Assembly (NCBI RefSeq): GCF_029892445.1
Contig: NZ_JARXVJ010000001.1
Location: 1 to 64,000, forward strand
Length of the DNA: 64,000 nt
Source: Chryseobacterium sp. H1D6B
Lineage (GTDB): Bacteria; Bacteroidota; Bacteroidia; Flavobacteriales; Weeksellaceae
Direction: 5' to 3'
Positions 9,329 to 18,347 of the stretch are shown here, in pieces. Below the pieces are notes generated by a model that had not been told where the DNA came from, did no database searches, and was given only the letters and a program-made list of their open reading frames with translations. Numbering within the stretch: the first letter of the stretch is position 1; each line of letters starts with the position of its first letter. Both the position numbers and the translations under genes were made by a program.

Positions 9329-12300
9329 TTAATATTCCCAATCTGCTTCTGTGATCACTCTTCCGTTGATTCTTTCATGAAGCGCCTGGAACACCACAAA
9401 AAGAACCGGTACCACGAAAATCCCTAAAATGGTTCCGAAAAGCATCCCTGAGATCGCAGCATATCCGATAGAATGATTTCCCATTGCTGACGGTCCTACC
9501 ACAAAAATCAACGGAAGCAGTCCTGTGATGAATGCTAAAGAGGTCATCAAGATAGGACGAAGACGCGCTTTTGCTCCTTCCACAGCTGATGCAATAAGGC
9601 TTTTTCCTGCTCTACGGCGCTGGATAGCAAATTCCACGATCAGAATACCGTTTTTCGCCAGCAATCCGATCAGCATCACCAAAGCGATCTGAACGTAAAT
9701 ATTATTAGATAAATCCGCCAGTGTAATTCCTACAAATACCCCTGACAAACCAACCGGAATAGCGATCAATACAGCAAACGGCAGAATATAACTTTCATAC
9801 TGCGCCGATAATAAGAAAAACACAAACACGATACATAATCCAAAAATCATTACAGACTGAGAACTTGAACCCGCTTCTTCACGGCTCATTCCTTTATAAT
9901 CATAAGTATATCCTGGAGGAAGTACCTTTTTACTCACTTCTTCAACTGCTGCCATGGCCTGTCCGGAACTGTATCCCGGAGCCGCCATTACCGTCAAATT
10001 TGAAGAATTAAACAAATTGAAACGGTCAACAACTTCTGCACCTGTTACTTGTTTTAAAGTAACCAAAGTGTTCACAGGAACCATTTGGTTAAGATTATTT
10101 TTAACAAAAATTCCGTTCAGGGACTCTTTATCTTCTCTCGTTTCAGGCGTTGCCTGTACCAATACCCTGTAATACTTCCCGAACCTGTTGAAATCCGAAG
10201 ACTGGATACTTCCGTAATAGCCCTGCATTACGCCCAGCACATCAGAAACACTTACGCCTAACTGCGCCGCCTTCACCTCATCTACAAGCACTTCATACTG
10301 CGGATAGGTAACATCAAAAGTAGTATAAGCCAGTGCCACTTCTGGTCTCTGCATTAAAGCTCCCATCATACCGTAAGAGATATTTCCTAAATTCTGGAGC
10401 TCGCCGTTGGTACGGTCCTGAAGCACAAGCTCCATACCGCTGGTATTCCCAAATCCATCTACTGTCGGAGTATTTATGACTAAGAAATTCGCTCTTTTAT
10501 CTTGAGAAAGCGTCCCTTGGACCTGGCCGATGATGTCATTAATATTATTGATCTTTCCTCTTTCGCCTCCTTTTTTCAATTTAACAAAAATAGAGCCTGC
10601 AGAAGATGACATGGAACCGCTGAATAAATTCAGTCCGTCTACCGATATTACTTTATCCACCGCTGAATTTTTCATTAAAACATCCTCAGTATCCGAAATA
10701 ATTGCTGAAGTACGGTCTTTAGAAGCTCCTGGAGCAAGATTTACAGTAACAATAATGAAACTCTGATCTTCATCTGGAATAAATCCTTTCGGTGTTGTCA
10801 TCGACATCCAAGTAAATAACCCTCCGAATGCGACGATCATCAGTAAAGCGATCCATTTTCTTTTTAATAAGAATAAAACAGCTTTTCCATAACGGAAAGT
10901 CAGTTTATTGAAATTCGTATTAAAAGCAAGGAAAAATTTGTCTTTGAAATTCATTTTTTCATGGGAACCGCCGTGATGCTGTTCTTTTAAAAGCAGGGCA
11001 CATAAGGCAGGACTCAAAGTCAGTGCATTCACCGCAGAAATTACAATCGCAATTGCCAGCGTCAATGCAAACTGCTGATAAAACAATCCTGTAGAACCGC
11101 TCATAAATGCTACCGGTACAAATACTGCAGACATGATCAGTGTAATAGAAACAATTGCTCCCGTGATCTCGCTCATCGCCGACATGGTTGCTGCTCTCGG
11201 ATTCAACTTTTTATGTTCCATTTTGGCATGGACGGCTTCTACCACCACAATGGCATCATCCACTACGATACCTATCGCCAGCACCAGAGCAAAAAGGGTC
11301 AGAATATTAATAGAAAATCCGAAAACATTCATAAAGAAGAAGGTTCCCACAATAGAAACCGGAACCGCAATCGCCGGAATTAAAGTAGAACGGAAATCCT
11401 GGAGGAAAATATACACGACAATAAATACAAGGATAAATGCTTCTATCAAAGTATGGATCACCTGCTCGATCGACTGATCCAATGCATCTTTCGTTGCATA
11501 AGGGATTTCATATGCCATTCCCTGCGGAAAGGATTTCTCCAGTTCTTTCATTCTTTCCTGAAGAGCAATCTGCACTTCATTCGCGTTGGAACCAGCCATC
11601 TGAAAGATCGCCATCGTTACAGAAGCTTTTTTATTGAAATTGGAAGACACGGTATAACTGTAAGCTCCAAATTCTACTTTCGCAACGTCTTTTAATTTTA
11701 AAACAGAACCGTCACTTAATGCTTTAATGGTAATATTTTCGTACTGCTCAGGTTCGGTGAATTTCCCTTTGTAACGCAGTACATACTCCATGGATTCTTT
11801 ACTTCTTTCCCCGAATCTTCCAGGAGCGGCCTCTAAGTTCTGTGACTGGATCGCTCTTGAAACATCTGCCGGAGTCAGGTTATAAGAGGTCAGTTTATTA
11901 GGATCCAGCCATACCCGCATAGAATAATCTTTGTTTCCGTACACCATGGCATCTCCTACTCCTTTTACTCTTTTCAGATCTGGTACAATATTGATCTTAG
12001 CGTAGTTCTCCAGGAAAAGATCATCCATAGTACCGTCTTTACTGGTTAAAGAAACCATCGCGATCATACTGTTCTGTCTCTTCAAAGTGGTAACACCCGC
12101 CTGTACCACTTCCGCTGGAAGCTGATTGGTTACCTGCGCAACCCTGTTCTGAACATTGATAGCAGCCTGATCCGGATCAGTACCCAATTTGAAAATAACA
12201 GTAATACTTAAAGTACCGTCATTACTCGCCGTGGAGGTAATATAATCCATATTTTCTACCCCGTTGATCGCATTTTCCAATGGCGGAGCTACTGATCTTG

Positions 12301-12472
12301 CGATTGTTTCAGCGTTGGCTCCAGGATATACTGCAGATACCATAACGGTAGGCGGCGCAATATCCGGGAATTTTGTGATCGGCAGACTGATCATACCGAC
12401 CACTCCTAATATCACCAGCAGTACTGAAATAACTGTTGCTAATACAGGCCTTTTTATAATCTTTTTTAACAT
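9329..12472 (-). CDS. RND multidrug efflux pump, HAE1 (AcrB/MexB) family
   Basis: At 1047 residues it has the normal length of an AcrB-type inner-membrane proton/drug antiporter. It starts with the TM1 pattern MLKKIIKRPVLATVISVLL. The proton-relay aspartate pair of TM4 is present (GIVVDDAIVVVEA, about residue 400) and so is the TM10 lysine (LLAKNGILIVEFA). The large periplasmic porter and docking domains are intact (NVQNRVAQVTNQLP; GAEVVDRFNLFNSSN). It works with the adaptor upstream (9-base gap) and the outer-membrane factor downstream. Substrates cannot be predicted. The neighbouring regulator is disrupted, which could affect expression. Confidence 0.96.
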   Translation of the reverse strand: MLKKIIKRPVLATVISVLLVILGVVGMISLPITKFPDIAPPTVMVSAVYPGANAETIARSVAPPLENAINGVENMDYITSTASNDGTLSITVIFKLGTDPDQAAINVQNRVAQVTNQLPAEVVQAGVTTLKRQNSMIAMVSLTSKDGTMDDLFLENYAKINIVPDLKRVKGVGDAMVYGNKDYSMRVWLDPNKLTSYNLTPADVSRAIQSQNLEAAPGRFGERSKESMEYVLRYKGKFTEPEQYENITIKALSDGSVLKLKDVAKVEFGAYSYTVSSNFNKKASVTMAIFQMAGSNANEVQIALQERMKELEKSFPQGMAYEIPYATKDALDQSIEQVIHTLIEAFILVFIVVYIFLQDFRSTLIPAIAVPVSIVGTFFFMNVFGFSINILTLFALVLAIGIVVDDAIVVVEAVHAKMEHKKLNPRAATMSAMSEITGAIVSITLIMSAVFVPVAFMSGSTGLFYQQFALTLAIAIVISAVNALTLSPALCALLLKEQHHGGSHEKMNFKDKFFLAFNTNFNKLTFRYGKAVLFLLKRKWIALLMIVAFGGLFTWMSMTTPKGFIPDEDQSFIIVTVNLAPGASKDRTSAIISDTEDVLMKNSAVDKVISVDGLNLFSGSMSSSAGSIFVKLKKGGERGKINNINDIIGQVQGTLSQDKRANFLVINTPTVDGFGNTSGMELVLQDRTNGELQNLGNISYGMMGALMQRPEVALAYTTFDVTYPQYEVLVDEVKAAQLGVSVSDVLGVMQGYYGSIQSSDFNRFGKYYRVLVQATPETREDKESLNGIFVKNNLNQMVPVNTLVTLKQVTGAEVVDRFNLFNSSNLTVMAAPGYSSGQAMAAVEEVSKKVLPPGYTYDYKGMSREEAGSSSQSVMIFGLCIVFVFFLLSAQYESYILPFAVLIAIPVGLSGVFVGITLADLSNNIYVQIALVMLIGLLAKNGILIVEFAIQRRRAGKSLIASAVEGAKARLRPILMTSLAFITGLLPLIFVVGPSAMGNHSIGYAAISGMLFGTILGIFVVPVLFVVFQALHERINGRVITEADWEY

Positions 12473-12481
12473 AATTTCTTC

Positions 12482-13624
12482 TTACGATTTTTTCGGTTTA
12501 GCATTTTTTTGAGCGGCAACCGGAGTTCCCGGCTGCAGTCTGTCAAAACCGCTGACGATATACTGATCTCCTGCTTTCAGGCCTTTTGATACGATAAAGT
12601 CGTTGCCGGCTTTTCCGCTGACTTCAATCGGAAGCTGGACTGCTTTTCCGTCTTTGATAGTGAATACAAAAATTTTATCCTGAATAGCTCTTGTAGAAGC
12701 AACCGGCAGTAAAATAACATTGCTGTAAAACTGCTCCATTACTATTTTTCCGGTATTTCCGCTTCTCAACAAATTATTCGGATTGTTGAATTTTGCTCTT
12801 AATGTAATTGAACCTGTAGTTTTATTAAACTGACCTTCCACCGCATCAATTCTTCCTTTTTCAGCATAGTTTTCACCTCCGGAAAGCTGTAAAGAAACTG
12901 CAGGCGTATTTTTCACGATCTCATCAATACTGCTTCCTGCATTCTGTTTCTGAAAACTGCTGAAGTCATTTTCACTTAAACTAAAATAGGTGTACACCTG
13001 ATGAATATCTGATAAAAGCGTGATCGGATCTTGATTCGTCGGCGTCAAAAGACTTCCTAAACGATAATTAAATCTTCCGATATACCCGCTTACAGGAGCT
13101 TTAATGGTAGAAAAATTAACGTTGATCTTTGCTGATTCAATGGTAGACAGAGACTGGCTTACCGCTCCTCTTGCGGCGTTATAAGATGCTTCTGCTTCTT
13201 TCACCTGGATATCTGAAACCATTTTGTTTCTGAAAAGTTCTTTTTTACGGTCCAGATCTATTTTAGATGCGGCAAGATTAGCCTGTGCTGAAATTAATGC
13301 AGCCTGTGCACTTTTAAGCTGCTCACGGAAAATCTGGTCTTCAATTTTGAACAGCGGCTGGCCGGCTCTTACATAATCTCCTTCGTCCACAAAGATTTTG
13401 GTAAGATATCCTGTCACCTGAGGCCTGATCTCTACATTAGAAATTCCTTCGATAGAAGCGGCATATTCTCTGGAAGCAGAAGCGTCTCCCTGTTTCACTG
13501 TTTCTACAGGAAGTTCGGGCGCCTGCTGCTGATAAGACTGATTTTGATTGTTTTTCCTGCATCCCGCCAGTACGATGAGCGAGAGGAAAAATATAGTTGA
13601 TTTTTGAATAAAAAATCTCTGCAT
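12482..13624 (-). CDS. RND efflux periplasmic adaptor lipoprotein (MFP family)
   Basis: The ATG at 13624 (380 residues) is preferred because it begins at a lipoprotein signal (MQRFFIQKSTIFFLSLIVLAG then Cys). Domains in order are a biotinyl-lipoyl-like half (GYLTKIFVDEGDYVRAGQPLF), a helical hairpin (QAALISAQANLAASKIDLDR), the second lipoyl half (INVNFSTIKAPVSGYIG), a beta-barrel, and a membrane-proximal domain ending VSGFDRLQPGTPV. It bridges the RND pump and the outer-membrane channel. It is the first gene of the three-gene pump operon. About 220 bases separate it from the broken AraC-type regulator, on the same strand. Confidence 0.95.
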   Translation of the reverse strand: MQRFFIQKSTIFFLSLIVLAGCRKNNQNQSYQQQAPELPVETVKQGDASASREYAASIEGISNVEIRPQVTGYLTKIFVDEGDYVRAGQPLFKIEDQIFREQLKSAQAALISAQANLAASKIDLDRKKELFRNKMVSDIQVKEAEASYNAARGAVSQSLSTIESAKINVNFSTIKAPVSGYIGRFNYRLGSLLTPTNQDPITLLSDIHQVYTYFSLSENDFSSFQKQNAGSSIDEIVKNTPAVSLQLSGGENYAEKGRIDAVEGQFNKTTGSITLRAKFNNPNNLLRSGNTGKIVMEQFYSNVILLPVASTRAIQDKIFVFTIKDGKAVQLPIEVSGKAGNDFIVSKGLKAGDQYIVSGFDRLQPGTPVAAQKNAKPKKS

Positions 13625-13847
13625 AATACTATTTCCTTTAAATTTCACGGGCAAAATTCGCCCTAAAAAAATTCAATGGAAATATTCAAAAAACTCTGAA
13701 ATTTGTCAGAAAGACTTCTTATTTTAAGAAAACATGAGAAATATCATTAATTTATTTTATCTTAAAACAAAGCCTGGGCTTTACAGATCATTAGAAATAA
13801 ACTTTTAAACTTGTACAAAAGACTATTGAAACCTGCAGGTATATCAT

Positions 13848-14765
13848 TTAGTATAAATCATCCTTTTTATATTCCAAAGGAGATTTTCCTGCATGTTTTT
13901 TAAAAAATTTGCTGAAAGAGGCCTGATCAGAAAATTTAAGCTGAGAAGCAACCTCATTAACATTGGCATTCGAATTTTTTAAGAGTAATCTTGCTTCTAC
14001 TGCCAAAACCTGATGAATAATTTCCCGGGGAGATTTATACATCGTTTTATTGATCACTTTTGTAAGGTATTTCCGGCTGATACAGAGCTGGTCTGCATAG
14101 AACTGAACATTGTGTTCTTCTTTGAAGTGCTCCCTTACCAAAATAAAAAAACTGGTGGTAAGTTCATCTTCACGGTAAGTCACCAGATTAATTTTTTCCG
14201 TCTTTTTGAAATAATTATCTATTTCATAAATCACCAGCGAAAAATGATGCCAGATCATTTCATTAAAATAATAATTCTCTTTTTCTTTATTGTTTAAGAT
14301 CTTCAGTTCATCAAGATGAAATTCTTATCTCCGAAAAAGATCCTGTTCATTTCTTATTACATTAGCCGGATCTGCCGAAAGGCTCCTCAATATGTCACTC
14401 GACCTGTAATTAAATCCTGCATTGGAAATAAAATCTACCGAAAAGAAAATATATTTCCCAATGTAATCATCTGAAATATTTTCTATCCAAAAGGTCTCAG
14501 ACATCGGGCAAAGCACAACGTCTCCAGCAGAAATCATGTATTTTTTATCATCAATTTTGAATTGAATATTCCCTCTTTTGACTAAAATGACACAAAAATA
14601 GTCTGACCGGTAAGGAACATTCAGTTTGATGGCATAATTTGATCTGTCGATGGTCATTACCACAAACTCTTTGATCCTGAGATCGAATTCTACTTCCTGC
14701 AGTAGTTCTTCAAAAGTAAAATTTGAAACAAAATCTGTGGGTCCGGCGTTATTCTTTCGAGGCAT
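13848..14765 (-). pseudogene. AraC-family regulator interrupted by an in-frame stop
   Basis: Two open stretches lie in the same frame and together make a normal-length AraC regulator (305 codons). The first (14765-14325) is a cupin-like ligand-binding half (MPRKNNAGPTDFV..., GDVVLCPMSETFWIE). The second carries the double helix-turn-helix (YADQLCISRKYLTKVINK; LKFSDQASFSKFFKKHAG). They are separated only by one TAA codon at 14325-14327 followed by 22 sense codons (EFHLDELK...), with no frameshift. The stop could come from a TAT/TAC tyrosine codon by one substitution. Unless there is readthrough, or re-initiation at the ATG at 14258, the regulator is inactive. A sequencing error is also possible. 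It sits upstream of the RND pump and probably controlled it. Confidence 0.8.
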
Positions 14766-14963
14766 TGGATATGGAAATATGCAGCGAAATTAATGAATAA
14801 TATTTTTTAATAGTTAAATACTTCATTGATAACGCTGATCGTAGTTTTATCGATTATAGAAAAAGTATTTTAAATTTAAACCAAAATATAAAAGCTGCAT
14901 AATCTAAAAAACTATTTCTAAATTTATCCCTCTAATTTCTGTTCTGCCTAAACGAAAAACAAC

Positions 14964-15605
14964 ATGAAAACTTTCCCTGCATTTCTATTTTTCTTTTTTT
15001 TAATTTTTTCAAATCTGGTATTTTCCCAGCAGATGCAGTATGTTTTCTTTCTGCATAATAAGTTTCTGGAAGGACATTCTTTTACGGAGCAGCACCCCCA
15101 GTACGGTATTGCTGAATACAAACCTATTTTAGCCAAATTAAAATCAAAAAACACCGTAGTTATCTCAGAAAAGAGAGCCGGCCCTACTGATCCAAAAGTG
15201 TATGCTAAAAAGATTGTTTCTCAAATCGACAGTTTACAAGCTAAAGGAATTCCTTCTAAAAATATTACAGTAATCGGGACATCGCAGGGCGGTTATATTG
15301 CGCAGTATGTCTCCTATTATGCTAAAAACTCAGATTTAAAATTTGTCCTGATTGGAGCCAGCTTCAAAGATGATTCACTGAATGAAGATCCAGATTTCAG
15401 ATTATATGGAAAGATTTTATCCATTACTGAGAAATCTGATGACAACCGCGAAGCCTTATCTCAACAGAAAAGATATTTACATTCTAAATTAAAAGGCTTC
15501 AAAGAAATAGAGCTCAATACCGGACTAAACCACGGTTTCCTGTTCAAAGCTTTAGATGAATGGATCAATCCCGCAAAAGATTGGATCAATAAAACAAAGT
15601 TCTAA
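14964..15605 (+). CDS. Exported alpha/beta hydrolase
   Basis: The 213-residue protein has a signal peptide (MKTFPAFLFFFFLIFSNLVF then SQ). The fold is an alpha/beta hydrolase: nucleophile elbow GTSQGG with the Ser near residue 112, an Asp in the NEDPDF region, and a candidate catalytic His in TGLNHGF near residue 195. The protein is short for the family and lacks an obvious lid. Substrate is unknown; a periplasmic esterase or peptidase is likely. It is monocistronic, converging on the MFS gene at 15645. The other ATGs nearby fall inside the signal peptide, so this start is firm. Confidence 0.8.
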   Translation: MKTFPAFLFFFFLIFSNLVFSQQMQYVFFLHNKFLEGHSFTEQHPQYGIAEYKPILAKLKSKNTVVISEKRAGPTDPKVYAKKIVSQIDSLQAKGIPSKNITVIGTSQGGYIAQYVSYYAKNSDLKFVLIGASFKDDSLNEDPDFRLYGKILSITEKSDDNREALSQQKRYLHSKLKGFKEIELNTGLNHGFLFKALDEWINPAKDWINKTKF

Positions 15606-15644
15606 CTTTTGTATAGCAGCTGCTATTACCTGCCGTCTTAATAA

Positions 15645-16847
15645 TTAATCTTCCACAAATTTTCTCCCCGCCGCCTTGATTCCAAAATAAAACATCAGAA
15701 TGACGGCAAAACCTAAGAAATAGAACGATCCTTTCCAGGAAGTGTCCCAGTCATGTAATTTTCCAAAAACTGCCGGCCCGAAAGCAGCGATCAAATATCC
15801 TACTGACTGCGCCATCCCTGATATTTTAATGGCATTCCCGCTGGATTTTGTACGTAAAGAGAAAAACAAAATCGACAGACTGAATGACAATCCATTAGAT
15901 AATCCTAACAAAATAGCTGCAGCATATATCCATTCTGACTTTAGCCACGCAAACATCAGCATACTTGACAGCATCAGTGCACAGATAAAAATAATCATTG
16001 GTTTTTGATCTTTCATTTTATTAGCGATAATCGGCCCTGCAAAAGTGATCGGAATCATTGAGATCTGAATTACGAACAAGACCCAGCCGGGATCATTTCC
16101 TTTCATTCCGTAATCGCCGAGAACAGCAGGAAGCCACGATATTAAAGAGTAGTAAACAAGAGACTGAAGTCCCATGAAAACACTGATATTCCATGCCTGT
16201 GAAGATTTAAACATGTTGAAATCAGATTTAGCCAAGGAAATTCCGGCCTGCTGTTTTCTATTTTTATTTACTATTAATTCTACAATTACAACAAGCAGCG
16301 CTAAAAGAGCGATCACCAGCCATATTCCTAAAGAACCGCGCCAGCCGTAACCCGTCCATTCGCCGAGACTTACACTGTACCCTGAAGCCAAGGCAGCCGT
16401 AAGATTCATTGATACGGCAAAAATACCGGTCATTAAACCGATCTGCTTTGGGAAGTTATTTTTAATGTATCCCGGAGTAATCACATTTCCGATACAGATT
16501 CCTAATCCAATAAATATCGACCCTGTAAATAAAGTCCAGACCGACCCGAATACCCGGAGAAAAAGTCCGAAACTTAAGATCACCAAAGCATATAATAAAA
16601 ACCTGTTAATACTGAAACGATGTGAAAAACGGCTTACCAAAACGGAACAGCCTGCAAACATCAATAACGGAATGGAGGTAAGCAGACTGCTTTGGAAATT
16701 ATCCAAATGAAGAGACCGGCTGATCTGGTTCAGTACCGGGCCTACAGAAGTGATGGGTGAACGAAGATTGCTCGACACCAAAATCACCACCAATACATTG
16801 ACCAGCAGTACAATATAAGAGACTTCTTTTTTTGTTTCATTTTTCAT
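15645..16847 (-). CDS. MFS transporter, CynX/NimT family
   Basis: The 400-residue protein has about 12 predicted membrane helices. The segment SNLRSPITSVGPVLNQI after TM1 is characteristic of the CynX/NimT (cyanate or nitroimidazole transporter-like) branch of the major facilitator superfamily. Substrate cannot be inferred. An AraC-type regulator is divergently transcribed 79 bases away (16927), a layout in which the regulator often controls the transporter. Confidence 0.88.
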   Translation of the reverse strand: MKNETKKEVSYIVLLVNVLVVILVSSNLRSPITSVGPVLNQISRSLHLDNFQSSLLTSIPLLMFAGCSVLVSRFSHRFSINRFLLYALVILSFGLFLRVFGSVWTLFTGSIFIGLGICIGNVITPGYIKNNFPKQIGLMTGIFAVSMNLTAALASGYSVSLGEWTGYGWRGSLGIWLVIALLALLVVIVELIVNKNRKQQAGISLAKSDFNMFKSSQAWNISVFMGLQSLVYYSLISWLPAVLGDYGMKGNDPGWVLFVIQISMIPITFAGPIIANKMKDQKPMIIFICALMLSSMLMFAWLKSEWIYAAAILLGLSNGLSFSLSILFFSLRTKSSGNAIKISGMAQSVGYLIAAFGPAVFGKLHDWDTSWKGSFYFLGFAVILMFYFGIKAAGRKFVED

Positions 16848-16895
16848 GACAGTATATAAAAATTGATATTGTAAAAGTAGTTATGTTATTTTATA

Positions 16896-16903
16896 TACAT
16901 TTG
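16896..16903 (+). promoter_or_regulatory. Putative -7 box (TACATTTG) for the AraC gene
   Basis: This is an exact match to TAnnTTTG, about 24 bases before the ATG at 16927. A TTG occurs at 16869-16871, but the spacing (about 24) is longer than ideal. The same 79-base divergent gap must also hold the promoter of the MFS gene. Confidence 0.35.
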
Positions 16904-16926
16904 TCATATTATTAATACAAAACGAC

Positions 16927-17709
16927 ATGAACTGCACTGAAACTATTTTAGATGTAAACCAAGTTACAAAACCTTATTTCGTCTGGTTTGAGGACAACTG
17001 GGTTCATGACGATGTGCTTCATCAACATGATAAGGCACAATTGGTATATGTAGAAAGTGGTTTCCAGTATTTGACAGTGGAAGGAAAAATATACCTGTTA
17101 CCGCAGAATCATGCGGCGTGGATTCCGCCTGGTGCTGTCCATAAAACCAATTCGCATTCAGAGAAGATCAAACTGATGATCATGTTTTTTGAAGTGGATA
17201 AGGAGGATCCGTTTTATCATCAGGTGAATGTATTTTCGGTTTCTCCCGTTCTTAGAGAAATGATCAAGTATGCTGAAAAGTGGTCTCAAAATATTGATAA
17301 GAATACCGATGAAGATATATTTTTAAAGGCTTTATATAATGAAATTCCCAATTTCGCAGCAGATTCTATACAGCTTCACATCAGCCTTCCAGAAGACAAG
17401 CGCCTTACTAAGGCTGTAAAATTCCTTAACAGCAATTACATGAAAGATCTTAAAATGGAGGAATTAAGTGATCTGTCATCACTCTCCTTCCGCTCACTCG
17501 AAAGGATCTTTAAGAAAGAAACAGGATTGACTTTGAGCAAATACCAGCAGATCCTCCGTATTATCAAAAGTCTGGAACTGCTGAGCGCCAATGAATGGAC
17601 GATCTCAGAAATTGCTTATCAAGTAGGTTACAAAAGCCTGCAGGCATACACTAACAGTTTTCAGTCGGTAATGCAGTACAGGCCGAGTGATTTTTTGAAG
17701 AACAGATAA
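16927..17709 (+). CDS. AraC-family transcriptional regulator with cupin sensor domain
   Basis: The 260-residue protein has an N-terminal cupin-like domain (HQHDKAQLVYVESG; NHAAWIPPGAVHKT) for small-molecule sensing. The C-terminal double helix-turn-helix follows (LSDLSSLSFRSLERIFKKET; ISEIAYQVGYKSLQAYTNSF). It is divergent from the CynX-type MFS gene and is the likely regulator of that transporter. Its stop codon directly abuts the stop codon of the convergent LOG-family gene at 17710. Confidence 0.9.
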   Translation: MNCTETILDVNQVTKPYFVWFEDNWVHDDVLHQHDKAQLVYVESGFQYLTVEGKIYLLPQNHAAWIPPGAVHKTNSHSEKIKLMIMFFEVDKEDPFYHQVNVFSVSPVLREMIKYAEKWSQNIDKNTDEDIFLKALYNEIPNFAADSIQLHISLPEDKRLTKAVKFLNSNYMKDLKMEELSDLSSLSFRSLERIFKKETGLTLSKYQQILRIIKSLELLSANEWTISEIAYQVGYKSLQAYTNSFQSVMQYRPSDFLKNR

Positions 17710-18294
17710 TTAAACCTCATCTTTTGAAATCCATTTATCTACTTTAGGAGCCTCATATTTTTTTATTTTATTTAAAAGAGAATCAATCTGATCATCTACG
17801 ATCAGCATTTTTTGATTGATCTCTTTCAGGAAACCTTTGTCTGTCATGGTCTGAATCATTTTTAACAGATCATCATAAAATCCATTGATATTGAGTACTG
17901 CAACAGGTTTTTGGTGCAGTCCCAGCTGTGCCCAGGTCATCATTTCAAAAAGTTCTTCCAATGTTCCGTATCCGCCCGGGAGAGCAATCACGCCGTCTGA
18001 AAGCTCATTCATTTTCGTTTTGCGTTCGTGCATTGTTTCTACTAAGATCAGTTCACTCAGCTGGTTGTGGGCGATTTCTTTTCCTTTTAAAAAATGGGGA
18101 AGTACGCCTATAGCTTCACCGTCATTTTCCATCACCCCATTCGCTACAGTTCCCATTAACCCAACATTGGCACCGCCGTAAACGAGTCCTATTTTTTCAG
18201 CTGCCAGCTGTTTTCCTAATGCATATGCTTTTTCTTCATAGATCGTTTCTGTTCCAAAACTTGAACCGCAGAAGACTGTTAACCGCTTGATCAT
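17710..18294 (-). CDS. LOG family protein (nucleotide 5'-monophosphate phosphoribohydrolase)
   Basis: The 194-residue protein has the lysine-decarboxylase-like Rossmann fold of the LOG family (TIGR00730 type). The phosphate and ribose motif PGGYGTLEELFEMMTWAQLG is present at about residues 105-124, as is the conserved GGANVGLMG near residue 40. Characterised members release free cytokinin or adenine-type bases from nucleoside 5'-monophosphates. Many bacterial members were formerly misnamed lysine decarboxylases. It is monocistronic and cytoplasmic. Confidence 0.92.
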   Translation of the reverse strand: MIKRLTVFCGSSFGTETIYEEKAYALGKQLAAEKIGLVYGGANVGLMGTVANGVMENDGEAIGVLPHFLKGKEIAHNQLSELILVETMHERKTKMNELSDGVIALPGGYGTLEELFEMMTWAQLGLHQKPVAVLNINGFYDDLLKMIQTMTDKGFLKEINQKMLIVDDQIDSLLNKIKKYEAPKVDKWISKDEV

Positions 18295-18347
18295 TTTTTT
18301 AATTTTAAAATTAAATATACAGATTCCCCGTTTTAAAAGAAAGACCT

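Noticed and set aside
11133..11477. Plus-strand open frames inside the RND pump gene
   Set aside because: They are opposite-strand shadows of a highly conserved gene with no start context or recognisable product; the same applies to similar frames within other genes.
13848..14765. Frameshift in the AraC gene
   Set aside because: Both halves are in the same frame (their ends differ by a multiple of three); a single stop codon explains the break.
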